From Nostoc sp. KVJ3 (GTDB taxonomy: Bacteria; Cyanobacteriota; Cyanobacteriia; Cyanobacteriales; Nostocaceae), in contig NZ_WWFG01000001.1 of the NCBI RefSeq assembly GCF_026127265.1, positions 744,001 through 808,000 of the forward strand: DNA of 64,000 nucleotides. The letters are read 5' to 3'. Position 1 is the first letter of the stretch. Each line of letters starts with the position of its first letter. Of the stretch, positions 1-8,181 are shown piece by piece. A model generated the notes under the pieces. The model ran no database searches, was not told the origin of the DNA, and was given only the letters and a program-made list of their open reading frames with translations. A program made the translations under genes and the position numbers.

Positions 1-859
1 GGTACTTAGCCATGTTTTTGAACATAACTACTTCAGAATCTACTCCTTTAAGTAATTCTGAGCGATCGTCTTGTGTTAGTACCATCGCTCTAAGGTTTTG
101 ATATTCTGCTTCCGCCTCTTCGTCTGTCGGTCGAGCAATGACAAAAGCTGACATGGCGAAGCCCAGAGGTTGAGAGCGAAACTTAGTTTTTTGAGCAACA
201 GCCGCAATGGTTTCGCGGATGATTTCAATCGGACGACCATTGAGGAAAAATGTATGGGCTTCTTTTGCGGCTAGTTCTTGGGCTGGTTCTGACTCTCCCC
301 CTACATATACACGCGGATGTGGTTTGGCTATGGGTGGGGGATTGAGCTTCAAATCATTGATCTGAAAATATTCACCGTAGAAGTTGACTTTCTCTCCACT
401 CCATAGGGCTTTTACGACCCTAATCCATTCATCCGAATAACGATAACGCTCATCGTGGGTAAGGAAATTTATCCCCGGTTTTTCCATTTCTGGCTTGAAC
501 CAGGCACTTACTAAGTTAATAGAAAAACGTCCATGACTTATAGCATCAATACCTAAAGCCATCTTTGCTAAGACGGCGGGATGAAACAGTAATGGCTTAA
601 CCGCTGCAATAATCTCGATAGAGTTTGTTGCCTCTGCAAGCGCTGCTGCTGCTGTCCAGGTTTCTAGCTGGTCAAGTTCTTGGTCTCTGGGATTGATGAT
701 ATGTTGGGCTATTAAAGTTGTGGTAAATCCACACTTTTGGGCCAATTGGATTAAATTCTTGGCTCGTGAGTAACTAGCATCACGAGGTTCAAGAGGATGG
801 TTCATCACACCACAGTTGCCGTAAACAGGAATCCAAATCCCATAGCGTGGTTCAGACAT
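1..859 (-). CDS. LLM-class flavin-dependent monooxygenase (SsuD/SfnG-like), 3' end outside window
   Basis: The reading frame starts at the ATG at 859 and runs off the left edge, so about 286 N-terminal residues are visible. The protein opens MSEPRYGIWIPVYGNCG and contains the bacterial-luciferase/alkanesulfonate monooxygenase signatures AQHIINPRD, AAVKPLLFHPAVLAKMA, ISHGRFSINLVSAWF, and LNPPPIAKPHPRVYVGGES. Family members use FMNH2 and O2 to cleave C-S bonds of alkanesulfonates or dimethylsulfone, releasing sulfite for sulfur assimilation in the cytoplasm. The substrate cannot be told from sequence. No flavin reductase or ssu transporter is visible here; partners could lie to the left. No strong Shine-Dalgarno is seen before the ATG. 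Confidence 0.85.
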   Translation of the reverse strand, partial: MSEPRYGIWIPVYGNCGVMNHPLEPRDASYSRAKNLIQLAQKCGFTTTLIAQHIINPRDQELDQLETWTAAAALAEATNSIEIIAAVKPLLFHPAVLAKMALGIDAISHGRFSINLVSAWFKPEMEKPGINFLTHDERYRYSDEWIRVVKALWSGEKVNFYGEYFQINDLKLNPPPIAKPHPRVYVGGESEPAQELAAKEAHTFFLNGRPIEIIRETIAAVAQKTKFRSQPLGFAMSAFVIARPTDEEAEAEYQNLRAMVLTQDDRSELLKGVDSEVVMFKNMAKY

Positions 860-1035
860 AGCTTTCTAGAACCTTTGTAGTCGGCACTAAAACTTTATTT
901 TTGCACCTAGAATAGTCATACTTTAAATCGATAGATTTACCGTATAATACTATGAGATTTGCATAGATAAAGATAAAAAACAAGGGGGTATCTAGATTCT
1001 GTATCTCCCCAGTCCGCATTTACAGGAATTTTCAG

Positions 1036-1398
1036 GTAAGCCCCCGCATTCATGCGTGGGGTATTATTAATTGCGAATTGGAAATGATGAATCCCCAGGA
1101 TTTTCTGGTAAGATATATACTGTCTTGACCCTTCGGGTTCAAAATCGCTCTACTTGGGGAGACCCCAAGACCGCGTTTTTCACCATCAATGCCACAAGCG
1201 AAAACCACGAGCTTTTAGACTTGAAGAAAGTGCCGAACCCGTAAGGGTATTATGTTGCAAGAAAAAGATTTGGGTCTTGAGGATCGGGACTCCTGACAAG
1301 AGGAGGGAATGTCAGACCACAAAAACTACGAAGTAATTGATGGCTATTCCCGATGAATTGGGAAGCCCTGTCCGTCTGACGGCGGGGTAGTTTACGAC
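1036..1398 (+). mobile_element. IS200/IS605-like remnant or MITE with hairpin ends
   Basis: The left end carries a hairpin at about 1041-1061 (CCCCCGCAT paired with ATGCGTGGGG) and the right end a hairpin at about 1366-1387 (a CCGTC/GACGG core between CCC and GGGG) followed by GTAGTTTAC. Subterminal hairpins of this form are typical of IS200/IS605 elements, which lack terminal inverted repeats. No TnpA or TnpB reading frame lies between them, only about 300 bp, so this is an internally deleted or non-autonomous copy. The right end stops within about 10 bp of the coaR start codon. Assignment rests on recalled family features and was not aligned. Confidence 0.5.
1118..1390 (+). ncRNA. Candidate structured RNA inside the IS605-like remnant (omegaRNA-like)
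   Basis: Several short perfect stems follow one another: ACCC/GGGT with a TTC loop near 1128-1138, CTTGGGG/CCCCAAG near 1152-1169, ACCC/GGGT near 1217-1228, CTCCT/AGGAG near 1290-1306 and the right-end stem at 1366-1387. The region has no convincing protein. In IS605-family elements the omegaRNA (reRNA) of TnpB ends at the right end and takes its guide from the flanking DNA, which here would be the start of coaR. The RNA call is inference from stem density and position. Confidence 0.25.
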
Positions 1399-1406
1399 TA
1401 TAATTT

Positions 1407-2561
1407 GTGGAAATCAAAAGTAGCGATCTTACAATTAAGCAGTTAACACACTTGGTAGGCGGCGGTTTGACTCCGAGGATGGTGCGACATTACCATCAAT
1501 TGGGGCTGTTGCCGCAACCAGTGCGATCGCACAGCAATTACCGTCTCTACAACCAAAAAGATGTTCTGCGGTTGCAACGGATTGTTGCACTCAAACAGCA
1601 AGGGTTTCAGCTAAACCACATCCGCAATATTTTGGATGTGGAACCAGAAACCGATACAACTGTTAATCTGATGGGACAACTCCAACAGCAATATCGGGCG
1701 GTGATGCAACAAATTTCGCAACTGCGCCAAACTGCATCAGCATTAGAAGGATTGTTGGGGCGCGATCGCCATTGTCAAATTATCCAGGCGGAAGTTTTGG
1801 CTCAACTCAAGTTACTGGATGTCGAAACTCAAGCCGGATTGGGGGGATTGGACAATCTCTGGAGTGGTTTGGATGCTGAAATTCATACCCACTCCGAAGC
1901 TTTTTCTGAATCGCTACAACGCTTACTACCTGACTTGTCCAATCGTTCGGAAATTGAACAACATTTAATTTCTCAGTTGGTTTTAGCTTGTGGCGATGTC
2001 AGTTTGGTATCCTTTGTGAAATTGAGTCGAGATGCGATCGCAGCTAGTCGAAAAGCCTTATCTTCAAACTGTCAAATTGTTGTCGATACCCCAACGGTTG
2101 CTGCTGCTTTGGATCAAACCCGATTACTTCATTTGGGATGCCAGATTGAAACCTTGATTGATAATCCCCATATTACCACCGCCACCGAAGCAGAACTAGC
2201 TTTTTGGCAACATCGACAATGGCGAGAAAAATTACAGCAAGTAAATCCGGGTTGTGTGGTGGTAGTTGGTTATGCTCCCTCAGTCCTTGTAGAAGTTTGT
2301 CAAGCGATGTCTACGACGGGCTACGCCAACGCCAACCAACAAATTCAACCAGCGTTAGTAATTGGAATGCCCATTGGCTTTAGCCATGCTCCCGCAGCCA
2401 AGCGCCAATTAATGCAACAAGGGATACCTTATATTACAGTTGAAGGAACTTTGGGAGGGGGCGCATTAGCTGCTACTGCCCTTAATGCTTTGGTGGAGTC
2501 ACTGATTGATAAGCCAGATTGTCATTGTTATCTCAAAAATGTCAGGAGTGCTGAGTGCTGA
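1407..2561 (+). CDS. coaR: CoaR-like MerR-family cobalt-responsive regulator with CbiC-like domain
   Basis: 384 residues. Residues about 8-75 are a MerR winged helix (TIKQLTHLVGG, RMVRHYHQLGLLPQP, YRLYNQKDVLRLQRIVALK). Residues about 140-365 resemble precorrin-8X methylmutase (CbiC/CobH): DVSLVSFVKLS, VVVGYAPSVLVEV, PALVIGMPIGFSHAPAAK. The C-terminus carries Cys372-His373-Cys374 and a final Cys384. This architecture and the terminal Cys-His-Cys match CoaR of Synechocystis, which senses Co(II) with input from the corrin-like domain and activates the efflux ATPase gene coaT. No coaT is adjacent here. The start is GTG at 1407, directly after the IS605-like right end, with no clear ribosome site, so the native 5' region may have been replaced. 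Residues about 301-312 (AMSTTGYANANQ) coincide with a dispersed repeat seen in spacers. Confidence 0.85.
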   Translation: MEIKSSDLTIKQLTHLVGGGLTPRMVRHYHQLGLLPQPVRSHSNYRLYNQKDVLRLQRIVALKQQGFQLNHIRNILDVEPETDTTVNLMGQLQQQYRAVMQQISQLRQTASALEGLLGRDRHCQIIQAEVLAQLKLLDVETQAGLGGLDNLWSGLDAEIHTHSEAFSESLQRLLPDLSNRSEIEQHLISQLVLACGDVSLVSFVKLSRDAIAASRKALSSNCQIVVDTPTVAAALDQTRLLHLGCQIETLIDNPHITTATEAELAFWQHRQWREKLQQVNPGCVVVVGYAPSVLVEVCQAMSTTGYANANQQIQPALVIGMPIGFSHAPAAKRQLMQQGIPYITVEGTLGGGALAATALNALVESLIDKPDCHCYLKNVRSAEC

Positions 2562-2584
2562 GTAGCCCTAAGTAAGTGGGTATA

Positions 2585-2762
2585 ATTGAAGAAGGCAGAA
2601 GGCAGAGGGCAGAAGGAACTTTTTCGTTGGGGATTCAGACCCCAACCAATTGTAAGCACCGTATAGACGGTGGGGTTTTATACCCAAGTTCGGTTCGGTC
2701 ACAGGCAGAGGGAGGAGGCAGTATTCCCTTCTGCCTTCTGCCTCCTGCCCTCTGCCTTTCTT
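2585..2762. repeat. Inverted GCAGAAGG-type short tandem repeats
   Basis: A G-rich tract of GGCAGAAGG/GGCAGAGGG units at 2590-2616 is answered by a C-rich tract of CTTCTGCC/CTCTGCC units at about 2726-2757, so the transcript could fold into a long hairpin about 180 nt across. This is the heptad STRR type common in Nostocaceae spacers. It lies just after coaR and could act as its 3' end structure, though no T run follows. Confidence 0.6.
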
Positions 2763-2768
2763 GATAAA

Positions 2769-2842
2769 TATAATATCCAGATCGAAATTAAATATACGTT
2801 CTCTATAACCCTTGTAGAGACGTAGTAGTGCTACGTCTCTAC
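2769..2842 (-). repeat. Dispersed palindromic repeat family B (GTAGAGACG stem)
   Basis: A perfect 12-bp stem GTAGAGACGTAG/CTACGTCTCTAC (2814-2842, 5-nt loop), with a flank that in reverse orientation matches the tail AAGGGTTGTGGATAAC...ATATTTAATTT of the copies at 46542 and 15110. It is therefore a mobile-type repeat of about 70 bp rather than a gene-specific terminator. Function unknown. Confidence 0.65.
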
Positions 2843-3080
2843 GTTCTTTTTCACCAGATATTTACTGAAAATAATATTGTTAAATAATATTGAATTTGCT
2901 ACACTTTACCAGTTTTAGTTATTCAATAATTCATAATTGTGGCCATCAGCTACCAACTTGCTATAAGTTGCAATATAACTTAGAAAAATTTATAGTAAAC
3001 GGACTTTAGCAATTAGAGTATCAATTATCATGCTATACAAGATCGGAAAAAGTATGAATCGATACAAGTATGACAAAGAG

Positions 3081-3110
3081 TTAGAAGTAAAGATAACTCA
3101 GATGTATAAT
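3081..3110 (+). promoter_or_regulatory. Candidate sigma-70-type promoter for the PstS/DUF4912 gene
   Basis: A perfect TATAAT is at 3105-3110 with TTAGAA 18 bp upstream as a weak -35. It would give a leader of about 75 nt before the ATG at 3193. The assignment rests on the -10 match only. Confidence 0.35.
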
Positions 3111-3192
3111 TAGCGCGTCTCCTCCATAATCTTTAACCAGATTGTGACTTAAGACTAGCAGGGTTTCTATTTTTTACTTTAATAAAGGGCAT

Positions 3193-6100
3193 ATGTGGCA
3201 ACAAGAAAAAAAAGATAATTCGATAGTCAGGCTGGTATTATGGGTTGCTTTAGCTACGACCCCCATAGCATCAACTCTGCTGGTATCAGCACCAATGCTG
3301 GCACAATCTAAACCTGAAACTTCCCCTTTTGTACTGCCAAAAACATTGCAGAATGGATCGACGCTACGAATTGATGGTTCTAGTACCTTGGGTGCAATTA
3401 ACCAAAGTCTGAAGGAAAATTTTGAAAAACAGTTTGCTGGTACAAAAATTGAAGTTGCTGCTAATGGCACCGAGACGGCACTCAAAGAGTTGCTAGATGG
3501 CAAAATCGATATAGTCGCAATGGGACGTGGGTTGACACCAGCCGAAAAAGCCCAAGGATTAGAGCAAGTTCGCTTGCACCGTGAGAAGATTGCGATCGTG
3601 GTTGGTAGAGATAATCCTTTCAAAGGAAGCTTAACCAATAAACAATTTGCCCGAATTTTCCGGGGACAAATTACCAATTGGTCACAAGTGGGTGGGACTC
3701 CAGGAAAGATTCGGTTAATCGATCGCCCGAACACAAGTGAGACTCGCAATACTTTTCGCACTTATCCAGCCTTCAAGACTGGTGAATTTGCGACAGGGCC
3801 CAATGCTACCCAAGTAACTGACGATAATACCGCAGAAATTATCAAACAACTGGGCAAAGACGGTATTACCTATGTGTTAGCTAATCAGGTGTCGAAACTG
3901 CCAGGTGTGCGAGTTCTGCAAGTAAATCAAACCTTGCCAGATAATACAAGATATCCCTTCTCGCAACCTTTAGTTTACGCTTACAAAAAAAATCCTAGCT
4001 CAACAGCGGTAGATTTTCTTGGCTTTGCCCTTGCACCCCCAGGACAGCAAGCTATAGAAAAAGGTAGAGCGGCTGAAGCAGCTGCTTTCGCAGCCAACGG
4101 ATCGCCAAAGGCTTTCACCTCTTCCCCCAGTACCCAGACAACACCTGCCGCTACGTCTTCCCCTAATGCCACTGCTTCTGCATTTGGCGAACAGCCCTTT
4201 GTCGCGGCTCCAAAAACACAAAGCAGTCCAATTGTCAACAAAGAAGCACCGATTTGGTTGCTGCTACCTTTGTTTTTTACTACTGTCGGTGGAGCATTGC
4301 TATGGTGGATTCTCGGAAAACGCACATCGGCTACTGATAAAACAGACAACTTATCAGAATCAAATCCTCGTCCACCCAGCCCAGAAGATGGAGAAACAGC
4401 AGTCCTCAACGCCAGTACAGCTGCCTCAGTTAATGGAACGATGCTTGAAGAGCAGCCAGGATCGCACTTTCAAGAGCAAGAAACCCCCGATCGCACTCCT
4501 TTCAACATCTATGCTCAAACACAATCCGAACTGACGGAAAACGGTACTCAAGGGACATCAAATTTAGTCCAAGAGGGCACTAATGGCACTTCTAACCACT
4601 ACGAAAGCACAACCTCTAGCGGAGCAAATGGATCGGGAGCCGCAGCTTTAACTGGCGGTGCAGCCTTAGCAACCGGCATCGGGGCAGCTACTTGGTCAGC
4701 CTTTAACAACAAAGAGACAGAGGCAACTGATGAGACAGTTGAGTTAAATAATTATTCGGAGACAAATCCGCCCGATTCCGATCGGAGTGCATGGGACATA
4801 GAAGCCCCAGCAGCTGTAGTAAATACTTCATATCCTCACCTGGCTAATATTCCAGAAGAGGTATCTGGTGTGGAACTTTCTTCATCTGAGGTAATAGCCC
4901 CACTCGCAGAATTCCCAGATGTGTCGGAAGCAACATCTGATTTTGGATATTGGGACACAGAAATTGGTGAAGAGCAGATAGATGAGGAACTCCAGGCAGA
5001 ATTGAACTGGCTAGAGAGTATTACCTCAACTGAAGATACAACTTCAGTCGATGAATTCCCTTTGCCAGAATTCGGCGAAGCGGAACCATCAGCGACAGAA
5101 GCATCCTCACTGCTCAACTTACCAGAATCGCCAGAAGATGTAGATGTCTTCAATGTGGTAGCAGATGCAGCCGAACCGATCGCAGAGCCGACTGTTAAGG
5201 AAGGTGTTGCTGAAACTGACTCCACAAATTTTGTAGGCGTTGCAGCTTTAGCAGCAGGTGCAGGGATTGGAGCCTTGGCTACAACTTTAGCATCCGATAG
5301 CCAAGGGCAAGTTAATACTCCGGCTGAAAATGTGCCAGTAAATGCCGAAGAAGAGAGCAGTGTTTTGCTCACACCGCATACTTCTACATTGGCTCATGTA
5401 TCCTGGGAGATATCCGAAACCAAAAAAGCTGCACTACGTCAACAAGGCGGCTCTCAATTGGTAGTGCGGCTCTATGATGTGACTGGCATTGACTTGAGTT
5501 ATCAAAGTCCCCACCTTGTCAAGCAGTATCAATCTGAAGAGACAGCACACGATCGCCTGTTAGAAATTCCCGTTAGCGATCGCGATTACATCGCTGAAAT
5601 CGGTTATCTCGCTGATGGCAATCACTGGTTATTAATTGCCCGTTCAGGAATTGTGCGTTTCTTCAGTCCCGTGCATCCAGATCCCATAGTTGATGGCGAG
5701 CAAACAGATATTCACTTGGGAGATGGCGAAGATGAGAGTAGTATTGTCCTCACACCCCATACTTCTATATTAGGTCATGTATCTTGGGAAATTTCCGAAA
5801 CCAAGAAAGCAGCACTGCATCAACAGGGCGGCTCTCACTTGATAGTGCGGCTCTATGATACCACTGGCATTGACTTGAGTTATCAAACTCCCCAATTAGT
5901 CAAACAGTACGAATGTGAAGAGACAGCAGACGACGGACTAGTAGATATTCCCGTCAGCGATCGCGATTACATCGCCGAAATTGGTTATCTTGCTGATGGC
6001 GATCGCTGGTTATTTATCGCCCGCTCAGGAATTGTGCGTTTCTTCAGTCCAGTGCATCCAGATCCCATAGTTGATAGCGAGCAACCAGATATTCACTTGG

Positions 6101-7092
6101 GAGATGCCCAAGAAGAGATCGCTGAAGATCAGAGCAGTATTATCCTCACACCTCGCACTTATCAATGGGCTGATGTCTCTTGGGAGATATCCGAAACCAA
6201 GAAAGCAGCACTGCAACAACAGGGCGGTTCTCACTTAGTAGTGCGACTGTATGATGCAACAGGGATTGACTTGAGTTATCAAAATCCCCAGTTTGTGCAG
6301 CAGTATGAATGCGACGAGACAGCACGCGATCGCTTTGTAGAAATTCCCATCAGCGATCGCGATTACATAGCAGAAATTGGCTATGTCGCTGATGGCGATC
6401 GCTGGTTATTTATTGCCCGTTCTGCGATCGCTCATATCTTTAGTCCTGTCCCTACAGATTCTCCCGTGGAAGAGGTAGCTTTAGCAAGGGAACCAGCTAT
6501 TAATTTAGTAGATGAAGAAGAAAAGAGCAGTGAAGAAGAGAGCAGTATTTCCCTCACACCCCGTACTCCCAAATGGGCTTATGTCTCTTGGCACATTTCC
6601 CAGACACAGAACCAAGCACTGCAACAACAAGGTGGCTCTCAATTAGTAGTGCGGCTTTATGATGTAACTGGCATTGACTTGAGTTATCAAAATCCCCAAC
6701 TGATCCAGCAGTATGAATGTGAAGAAGTAACCCGCGATCGCTTTGTGGCCATTCCCGTGAGCGATCGTGATTATATGGTTGAAATTGGCTATGTTGCAGA
6801 TAGCGATCGTTGGTTACTCCTCGCCCGTTCGCCTAATGTTCGCGTTTTCAGTCGTTCCCATGAAGATTTTTGGTTTGTCGCAGATGCTGAGTTGATTATT
6901 CACGGAGCAACCCAACCAAATACAAACGTCAACATTGGCGGACATCCCATCAAAATCAAACCCGATGGTACTTTCCATCTCCGTCTTCCTTTTTCAGATG
7001 GTTTAATGGACTATCTGATCACGGTAGCTGCTAATGGCGAATCCACTAAAACTATCTATAAGAAGTTCTCTCAGGAAACTTCAGAAAGCTAG
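3193..7092 (+). CDS. PstS-like phosphate-binding domain / membrane anchor / four DUF4912 repeats
   Basis: 1299 residues. An N-terminal hydrophobic segment (about 13-36, ending APMLAQ) looks like a signal sequence. Residues about 50-300 are a periplasmic phosphate-binding-like domain (LRIDGSSTLGAINQSL, IDIVAMGRGLTPAEK, FARIFRGQITNWSQVGG, RPNTSETRNTF), which places this part outside the membrane. One membrane segment follows at about 352-376 (IWLLLPLFFTTVGGALLWWI). An acidic Ser/Thr-rich linker leads to four DUF4912 repeats at about 725-840, 849-960, 980-1095 and 1115-1230, each with VSWEIS, QQGGS, LVVRLYDVTGIDLSYQ and DRDYIAEIGY-like blocks. A short beta-rich tail ends the protein. The topology predicts that phosphate or another oxyanion binding outside is linked to a cytoplasmic DUF4912 array of unknown function. 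No pst transporter genes are adjacent. Confidence 0.8.
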   Translation: MWQQEKKDNSIVRLVLWVALATTPIASTLLVSAPMLAQSKPETSPFVLPKTLQNGSTLRIDGSSTLGAINQSLKENFEKQFAGTKIEVAANGTETALKELLDGKIDIVAMGRGLTPAEKAQGLEQVRLHREKIAIVVGRDNPFKGSLTNKQFARIFRGQITNWSQVGGTPGKIRLIDRPNTSETRNTFRTYPAFKTGEFATGPNATQVTDDNTAEIIKQLGKDGITYVLANQVSKLPGVRVLQVNQTLPDNTRYPFSQPLVYAYKKNPSSTAVDFLGFALAPPGQQAIEKGRAAEAAAFAANGSPKAFTSSPSTQTTPAATSSPNATASAFGEQPFVAAPKTQSSPIVNKEAPIWLLLPLFFTTVGGALLWWILGKRTSATDKTDNLSESNPRPPSPEDGETAVLNASTAASVNGTMLEEQPGSHFQEQETPDRTPFNIYAQTQSELTENGTQGTSNLVQEGTNGTSNHYESTTSSGANGSGAAALTGGAALATGIGAATWSAFNNKETEATDETVELNNYSETNPPDSDRSAWDIEAPAAVVNTSYPHLANIPEEVSGVELSSSEVIAPLAEFPDVSEATSDFGYWDTEIGEEQIDEELQAELNWLESITSTEDTTSVDEFPLPEFGEAEPSATEASSLLNLPESPEDVDVFNVVADAAEPIAEPTVKEGVAETDSTNFVGVAALAAGAGIGALATTLASDSQGQVNTPAENVPVNAEEESSVLLTPHTSTLAHVSWEISETKKAALRQQGGSQLVVRLYDVTGIDLSYQSPHLVKQYQSEETAHDRLLEIPVSDRDYIAEIGYLADGNHWLLIARSGIVRFFSPVHPDPIVDGEQTDIHLGDGEDESSIVLTPHTSILGHVSWEISETKKAALHQQGGSHLIVRLYDTTGIDLSYQTPQLVKQYECEETADDGLVDIPVSDRDYIAEIGYLADGDRWLFIARSGIVRFFSPVHPDPIVDSEQPDIHLGDAQEEIAEDQSSIILTPRTYQWADVSWEISETKKAALQQQGGSHLVVRLYDATGIDLSYQNPQFVQQYECDETARDRFVEIPISDRDYIAEIGYVADGDRWLFIARSAIAHIFSPVPTDSPVEEVALAREPAINLVDEEEKSSEEESSISLTPRTPKWAYVSWHISQTQNQALQQQGGSQLVVRLYDVTGIDLSYQNPQLIQQYECEEVTRDRFVAIPVSDRDYMVEIGYVADSDRWLLLARSPNVRVFSRSHEDFWFVADAELIIHGATQPNTNVNIGGHPIKIKPDGTFHLRLPFSDGLMDYLITVAANGESTKTIYKKFSQETSES

Positions 7093-7215
7093 TTCCATAA
7101 TCAAATTCAATTACACTCTTTTGGGGTGGGTAAGATGCCATTGGTGTCAAGTTAACGTGAAACCTATGTAAAAACTGGATATTGAGTTCACTCACTTCCC
7201 ATCACGATCCGCGTT

Positions 7216-7301
7216 ACCCCACCCTAACCCTCCCCTTATAAAGGGGAGGGAACCGGAAATATCATTTCCCCCCTTTATAAGGGGGGATTAAGGGGGGTAA
7301 A
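7216..7301 (+). repeat. Dispersed repeat family A (CCCTCCCC...GGGGGG), copy 1
   Basis: About 86 bp: ACCCCACCCTAACCCTCCCC, then TTATAAAGGGGAGGG, then TTTCCCCCCTTTATAAGGGG and GGGATTAAGGGGGGTAA. The same unit occurs at 24563-24650 and inverted at 19545-19629. It contains two hairpins (CCCCTTATAAAGGGG and CCCCCTTTATAAGGGGG). It is non-coding and occupies the 350-bp spacer between the DUF4912 gene and the PLD gene. Confidence 0.75.
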
Positions 7302-7442
7302 ACGGCTGTGGGACAAAGCTTTGAGCTTAAGTTGACACCAGTGGCAAGATGTCCACCCTAATCATGCAGCTATAGGCAAATAGAATTCGCGCATCGTATC
7401 GTAGAAAGCATTATTACGAATTACGAATTACGAATTAAATTA

Positions 7443-8180
7443 ATGCCCCGCATCTTTGACAACATTAATTTACAACTCCTACCAATCTTGAGGGAAACTC
7501 TGAAAGTTTCCTATCGAGCAGATTTTTGTGTTGGCTACTTTAACCTCAGAGGTTGGCGAAGAATTGATGACTTAATCGAACAGTATGTTGGTGGTGAAAA
7601 TGCTTGTTGTCGTTTACTAATTGGGATGCAAAGCTTACCCAGTGATGAAGTTCATGCGGCATTTAGCCTTGTTAGTGGTGATAGAAGGATTGACAATAGT
7701 GACATTGTGCGGTTTAAAAAACGCATGGCGGCAGAATTTCGTCAGCAGTTAACCATCGGTGCGCCGACTAATCAGGATGAAGCGGGATTGCGGCGGTTAA
7801 GTCATCAACTAAAAACTCAGAAAGTAATTATTAAACTGTTTTTGCGGCATTCTCTCCACGCCAAGTTATATCTTGTGCATCGAAACGATCCTAATACTCC
7901 AACTGTCGGATTCTTAGGGAGTAGTAATTTAACCCTTCCCGGACTAGCAAAACAAGGAGAGTTGAATGTTGATATTTTAGACCACGATGCTTGTAATAAA
8001 CTGCAAAAGTGGTTTAGCGATCGCTGGCAAGATTATGGTTGTGTAGATATTTCTCAAGAATTAGCAGAGATTATCGATCGCAGTTGGGCAAGGGATGAGC
8101 TAGTTTTGCCTTACTACATTTACCTGAAGATAGCTTACCACTCCTTAACTGAAGCGTATTGCTACTTAACCGAGATTTAA
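7443..8180 (+). CDS. PLD-like N-terminal fragment of a large helicase, C-terminally truncated
   Basis: 245 residues. An HKD-type phospholipase D-like motif is visible: HAKLYLV with GSSNLT about 20 residues later, preceded by YRADFCVGYFNLRGW. In related cyanobacterial proteins this domain is the first about 250 residues of a protein near 1000 residues that continues into an SNF2/DEAD-type helicase. Here the similarity stops at YYIYLKIAYH, after which about 13 unrelated residues precede a stop, and a Uma2 gene abuts on the other strand 1 bp away. I infer that the helicase part was deleted. The start is preceded by tandem TTACGAA heptads and no ribosome site. Such PLD-helicases have been proposed as defence or DNA-processing enzymes; this copy is likely non-functional in that role. 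Confidence 0.65.
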   Translation: MPRIFDNINLQLLPILRETLKVSYRADFCVGYFNLRGWRRIDDLIEQYVGGENACCRLLIGMQSLPSDEVHAAFSLVSGDRRIDNSDIVRFKKRMAAEFRQQLTIGAPTNQDEAGLRRLSHQLKTQKVIIKLFLRHSLHAKLYLVHRNDPNTPTVGFLGSSNLTLPGLAKQGELNVDILDHDACNKLQKWFSDRWQDYGCVDISQELAEIIDRSWARDELVLPYYIYLKIAYHSLTEAYCYLTEI

Positions 8181-8181
8181 T

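Noticed and set aside
1154..1336. 60-codon open frame inside the IS605-like remnant
   Set aside because: No similarity to TnpA, TnpB or any family; the DNA is better explained as structured element sequence.
2576..2764. 62-codon open frame after coaR
   Set aside because: Made of inverted GCAGAAGG repeats; low-complexity translation.
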